Below are positions 61,139 to 64,000 of a stretch of 64,000 nucleotides of DNA, one piece after another (position 1 is the stretch's first letter; each line of letters opens with the position of its first letter). The stretch is from Pseudomonas helvetica (lineage in GTDB: Bacteria > Pseudomonadota > Gammaproteobacteria > Pseudomonadales > Pseudomonadaceae): contig NZ_CP150917.1 of assembly GCF_039908645.1 (NCBI RefSeq), positions 6,211,001-6,275,000 of the forward strand, read 5' to 3'. The notes beneath the pieces are model-generated. The model saw only the letters and a program-made list of their open reading frames with translations. It made no database searches and was not told where the DNA came from. A program made the position numbers and the translations under genes.

Positions 61139-64000
61139 CGCACTCTGGGCCGCCCGGCTGGGCGATGCACTCGACCACACCTCGATGATGGCCGACATTC
61201 TTGGCGGTGTGCTGGAGGTGGCGGCGAACATTGCGATTACCGCGCTGGCCACCGCTGCCGTGGTCGCGGCCACCGGCATCACCGTCGTCACCGGCGGGCT
61301 CGGGTGCTTCCTGCTCGGCGCGGTGGTGGGCACCATCGTCGGTCTCGCCATGAGCAAGACCGGGGCCGACAAGGGTTTAAGCAACCTGTGCGAGAGTTTC
61401 AGCAATTCGCTGTTTCCGCCCACGGTGCAGGCGACGATTCTCACCGGTTCCACCAACACCCTCACCAACAACATTCCCGCCGCCCGCGCCGCCGGGGCGA
61501 TTGCGTCCCATGTCGCGCCGGCCGGTACCGAGCTGGAGACACCCGAGCCCGAAGCCGAGCCCAGCTATCTGGACATGGCCGAGAGCTTCTTCTCCCAGAT
61601 GTGGCGCCCCACCGTCGCCACCCCGGCGCCCGGCGCGGTGCCCAAGCCGCTGGACCTGGTCACCTGCATGAAGCATCCGCCGATGCCGCCGCAGTTTCTG
61701 GCCGAGGGCTCGGACAAAGTCACCATCAACGGCCAACCGGCCGTGCGCAGCGGCGACCGCACCACCTGCGACGCCAAGGTGGTGGGTTCCGGGCTGATCT
61801 CACCCAACGTCACCATTGGTGGCGGCTCGGTGGTAGTGCGCGAGATCCGCAGCGGCAAGACCCCGGGCGTAGGACTGGCGGTCACCGCGTTGCTGATGCT
61901 CAAGGGCGGCAAAGGCAAGTTCTTCAGCAAACTGCCATGCATGCTGATCGGCGGCGCGACGTCGATGGCCGTCAGCAGCGCCATGAGCGCGATGGCCAAC
62001 GCGGCCATGGGTTCGTCGAACCCGGTGCACGCCGCGACCGGGGCCAAGGTGCTGGGGGGCGACGATGAGCTGGACTTCGTGCTGCCCGGTGTCTTGCCGA
62101 TGGATTGGCAGCGCTTCTACAACAGCCGCGACGAGCGCCGCGACGGGGTGTTCGGCGCGGGCTGGAGTGTGTCCTACGAAGTGTGCGTGGAAATTCTGCC
62201 TCACCCGGAGGGCGGGGAAACGCTGGTCTACACCGATGAACAAGCCCGGCGCATCGACATGGGCTCGATTCCTCTGGGCGGCGCGGTGTTCAGTGCCGGT
62301 GAAGGGCTGAGCGTTCGACGGCACGTTAATGGGCAGTTGTTGATTGAAAGCGATGACGGCGTATACCGTTTGTTCAATCCAACGCCGGGCAATACAGCGC
62401 TGCTGCGCCTTGATCAATTGGGCGACCGCAACGACAACCGCATCTACCTCGACTATGACGAAACCGGACGATTGTCGCGCCTGCGGGATACTTTCGATCT
62501 GGTGCAGGTCGAGCTGATTCATGAAGGCGGTCGCGTGGCTCGGGTGGAACGCCTGTACCCCGACCAACGTCGCGAAGTGCTCGTCAGCTATGGCTACGAT
62601 GCAATGGGCAATCTGGCCGAGGTGCGCGACGCCACCGGCCAGGTGCAACGGCGCTTCAGCTACGACGCCGGGCGGAGAATGGTCGAGCATCAATTGCCCA
62701 CGGGGCTGCGATGCTTCTATGAATGGGCGTTAGTTGAAGACCTTGAATGGTGCGTGGTCCGCCACTGGACCGACGAGGGCGATACTTACCGGTTCGACTA
62801 TGACCTAGTCGCCGGTGTCACGCGCATCACCGATGGCTCGCAGCGCATCAGTACACGGCGCTGGAACACCCAGCACCAGATCACCGAGTACACCGACAAC
62901 CTCGGCCAGACCTGGCAGTTCGAGTGGAACGACGAACGCCAACTGCTCAGCGCCACCGACCCGCTGGGCGGGCGCTACGAATACAGCTACGACGACGCCG
63001 GCAACCTGATCGGTGAAACCGACCCGCTGGGCCGCAGTGACTCGACCCTATGGCTGGAACACTGGGCCTTGCCGCTGGTGGAAACCGATGCCGCCGGCAA
63101 CAGCTGGCAATATCGCTACGATCAGCGCGGCAACTGCATCGCCGAGACTGATCCGCAGGGCCATGTCACCCGCTACCGCTACGACACCCACGGCCAGGTC
63201 GTCGAGATCATCGACGCCACCGGCAAAAGCAAAAAACTGCGCTGGAACCCGTTCGGCCAACTGATCGAACACATCGATTGCTCGAGTTATCCGACGCGAT
63301 TCAGCTACGACAACCGGGGCTATCTGCAAACCATCACCGATGCCCTCGGCGAACGCACTCAGTTCAGCTACGACGCCCAGGGACGGTTGCTCAGCAGCCA
63401 GTTGCCGGACGGCCGCACCGAGCAATATCAGCGCGACGTCAGCGGCCAGCTGACCGGTTATACCGACCCGGCCGGGCACACCACGCTCTATCAACATAAC
63501 CGTCGCGGCCAGGTACGCCAGCGCACCGACGCCCATGGCCGGCAGGTGCAGTTCGGGTACGACAGCTATGGGCGACTGCAAGCGCTGACCAATGAGAACG
63601 GTGAAAGTTATCGGTTCGCCTGGGATGCTGGAGACCGGCTGACCGAACAACAAGACCTCGACGGCAGCGCCAAGCGCTACACCTATGACCTGCTGGATAA
63701 CGTCGCGGCGGTCACGGCGATTCCGGCGCCTTACGGCAACGGTCTGGCCGTCGTCCCCGAAGCACCGCCGGCCCCCATCGTTCATCGTCTGGAACGCGAC
63801 GCCGTTGGCCGGCTGATCGCCAAAGTCACCGACGATGGCCGCACCGACTACAGCTACGACCCACTGGACCAGCTCACCGCCGTCACCTTCACCGACAACC
63901 ACGGCAACGCACAAACCCTGAGCTTCGCCTACGACGCCCTCGGCCAGTTGCTCGCAGAACAAAGCACGGCCGGCAGCCTGCACCACCACTACGACGAACT
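61131..64000 (+). CDS. rhs: Rhs-family T6SS effector with prePAAR and PAAR domains (partial, 3' end outside)
   Basis: 956 codons read without a stop to the window edge. prePAAR motif AARLGDALDHT (7-17), two membrane helices (about 28-52 and 55-75), PAAR domain (about 178-240; KVTINGQPAVRSGDRTTCD), DUF6531-like start of the shell (about 310; DELDFVLPGVLPMDWQRFYN) and many YD repeats from about 440 (GYDAMGNLAEVRDATG, YDQRGNCIAETDPQG). The Rhs shell encloses a C-terminal toxin that is not in the window. It probably pairs with EagR copy 2 and VgrG copy 2. Confidence 0.93.
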   Translation, partial: MSDALWAARLGDALDHTSMMADILGGVLEVAANIAITALATAAVVAATGITVVTGGLGCFLLGAVVGTIVGLAMSKTGADKGLSNLCESFSNSLFPPTVQATILTGSTNTLTNNIPAARAAGAIASHVAPAGTELETPEPEAEPSYLDMAESFFSQMWRPTVATPAPGAVPKPLDLVTCMKHPPMPPQFLAEGSDKVTINGQPAVRSGDRTTCDAKVVGSGLISPNVTIGGGSVVVREIRSGKTPGVGLAVTALLMLKGGKGKFFSKLPCMLIGGATSMAVSSAMSAMANAAMGSSNPVHAATGAKVLGGDDELDFVLPGVLPMDWQRFYNSRDERRDGVFGAGWSVSYEVCVEILPHPEGGETLVYTDEQARRIDMGSIPLGGAVFSAGEGLSVRRHVNGQLLIESDDGVYRLFNPTPGNTALLRLDQLGDRNDNRIYLDYDETGRLSRLRDTFDLVQVELIHEGGRVARVERLYPDQRREVLVSYGYDAMGNLAEVRDATGQVQRRFSYDAGRRMVEHQLPTGLRCFYEWALVEDLEWCVVRHWTDEGDTYRFDYDLVAGVTRITDGSQRISTRRWNTQHQITEYTDNLGQTWQFEWNDERQLLSATDPLGGRYEYSYDDAGNLIGETDPLGRSDSTLWLEHWALPLVETDAAGNSWQYRYDQRGNCIAETDPQGHVTRYRYDTHGQVVEIIDATGKSKKLRWNPFGQLIEHIDCSSYPTRFSYDNRGYLQTITDALGERTQFSYDAQGRLLSSQLPDGRTEQYQRDVSGQLTGYTDPAGHTTLYQHNRRGQVRQRTDAHGRQVQFGYDSYGRLQALTNENGESYRFAWDAGDRLTEQQDLDGSAKRYTYDLLDNVAAVTAIPAPYGNGLAVVPEAPPAPIVHRLERDAVGRLIAKVTDDGRTDYSYDPLDQLTAVTFTDNHGNAQTLSFAYDALGQLLAEQSTAGSLHHHYDE

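Overview
The window is a gene-dense, GC-rich Pseudomonas chromosome segment, most likely P. fluorescens group. The basis is the housekeeping order (rph, yicC, gmk, rpoZ, spoT, ridA, exbB-exbD-tonB, oxyR, recG, HDOD gene), Pseudomonas-type REP/REPIN palindromes, a DUF6124-like gene and a complete H1-type type VI secretion (T6SS) locus.

Layout. (1) 1-15022 is conserved core: RNA processing (rph, yicC), nucleotide and stringent metabolism (gmk, rpoZ, spoT), RidA, a lipoprotein, an SDR enzyme, the ExbBD-TonB energy module with a candidate Fur box, OxyR, RecG, a YbaK-like/HDOD protein and an SCP2-like protein. (2) 15023-22002 is accessory DNA. It holds a structured RNA leader with an apparent anti-Shine-Dalgarno, a DUF6124-like gene, an overlapping operon of four exported proteins, and a tandem, partly decayed array of small membrane proteins and lipoproteins that looks like an immunity-gene graveyard, including a remnant of a foreign tssF. 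(3) 22003-50939 is the T6SS core. On the minus strand lie tagQRST-ppkA-pppA-tagF (the threonine-phosphorylation switch) and tssM-tssL-tssK-tssJ-fha. On the plus strand lie tssA-tssB-tssC-hcp-[Tae4 amidase and two putative immunity genes]-tssE-tssF-tssG-clpV. (4) 51048-64000 is the VgrG/effector island: two vgrG genes identical over most of their length. Between them, on the minus strand, lie an EagR chaperone, a Tse6-like PAAR effector, its putative immunity gene and two orphan toxin tips with their own immunity candidates. After the second vgrG come a second EagR chaperone, the scar of a deleted rhs, three immunity/antitoxin-type genes and a large rhs effector that runs off the window.

How the parts work together. 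TagQRST sense envelope signals and drive PpkA phosphorylation of Fha, opposed by PppA and TagF. TssJLM form the membrane complex, TssAEFGK the baseplate and its cap, TssBC the sheath, Hcp the tube, and ClpV recycles the sheath. VgrG with a PAAR protein forms the spike. The EagR chaperones load the prePAAR effectors. The gene order vgrG - immunity/Tse6-like/EagR (reversed) - vgrG follows the P. aeruginosa H1 locus as I know it. The toxin tips and immunity genes are local and show repeated recombination.

The most interesting material is the turnover machinery: direct vgrG repeats around the effector block, duplicated immunity genes, stranded toxin tips, an rhs deletion scar, a Tae4 with no recognisable Tai4, and the decayed membrane-protein array next to tagQ. 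All gene functions are read from protein sequence and context only. No database search was possible.
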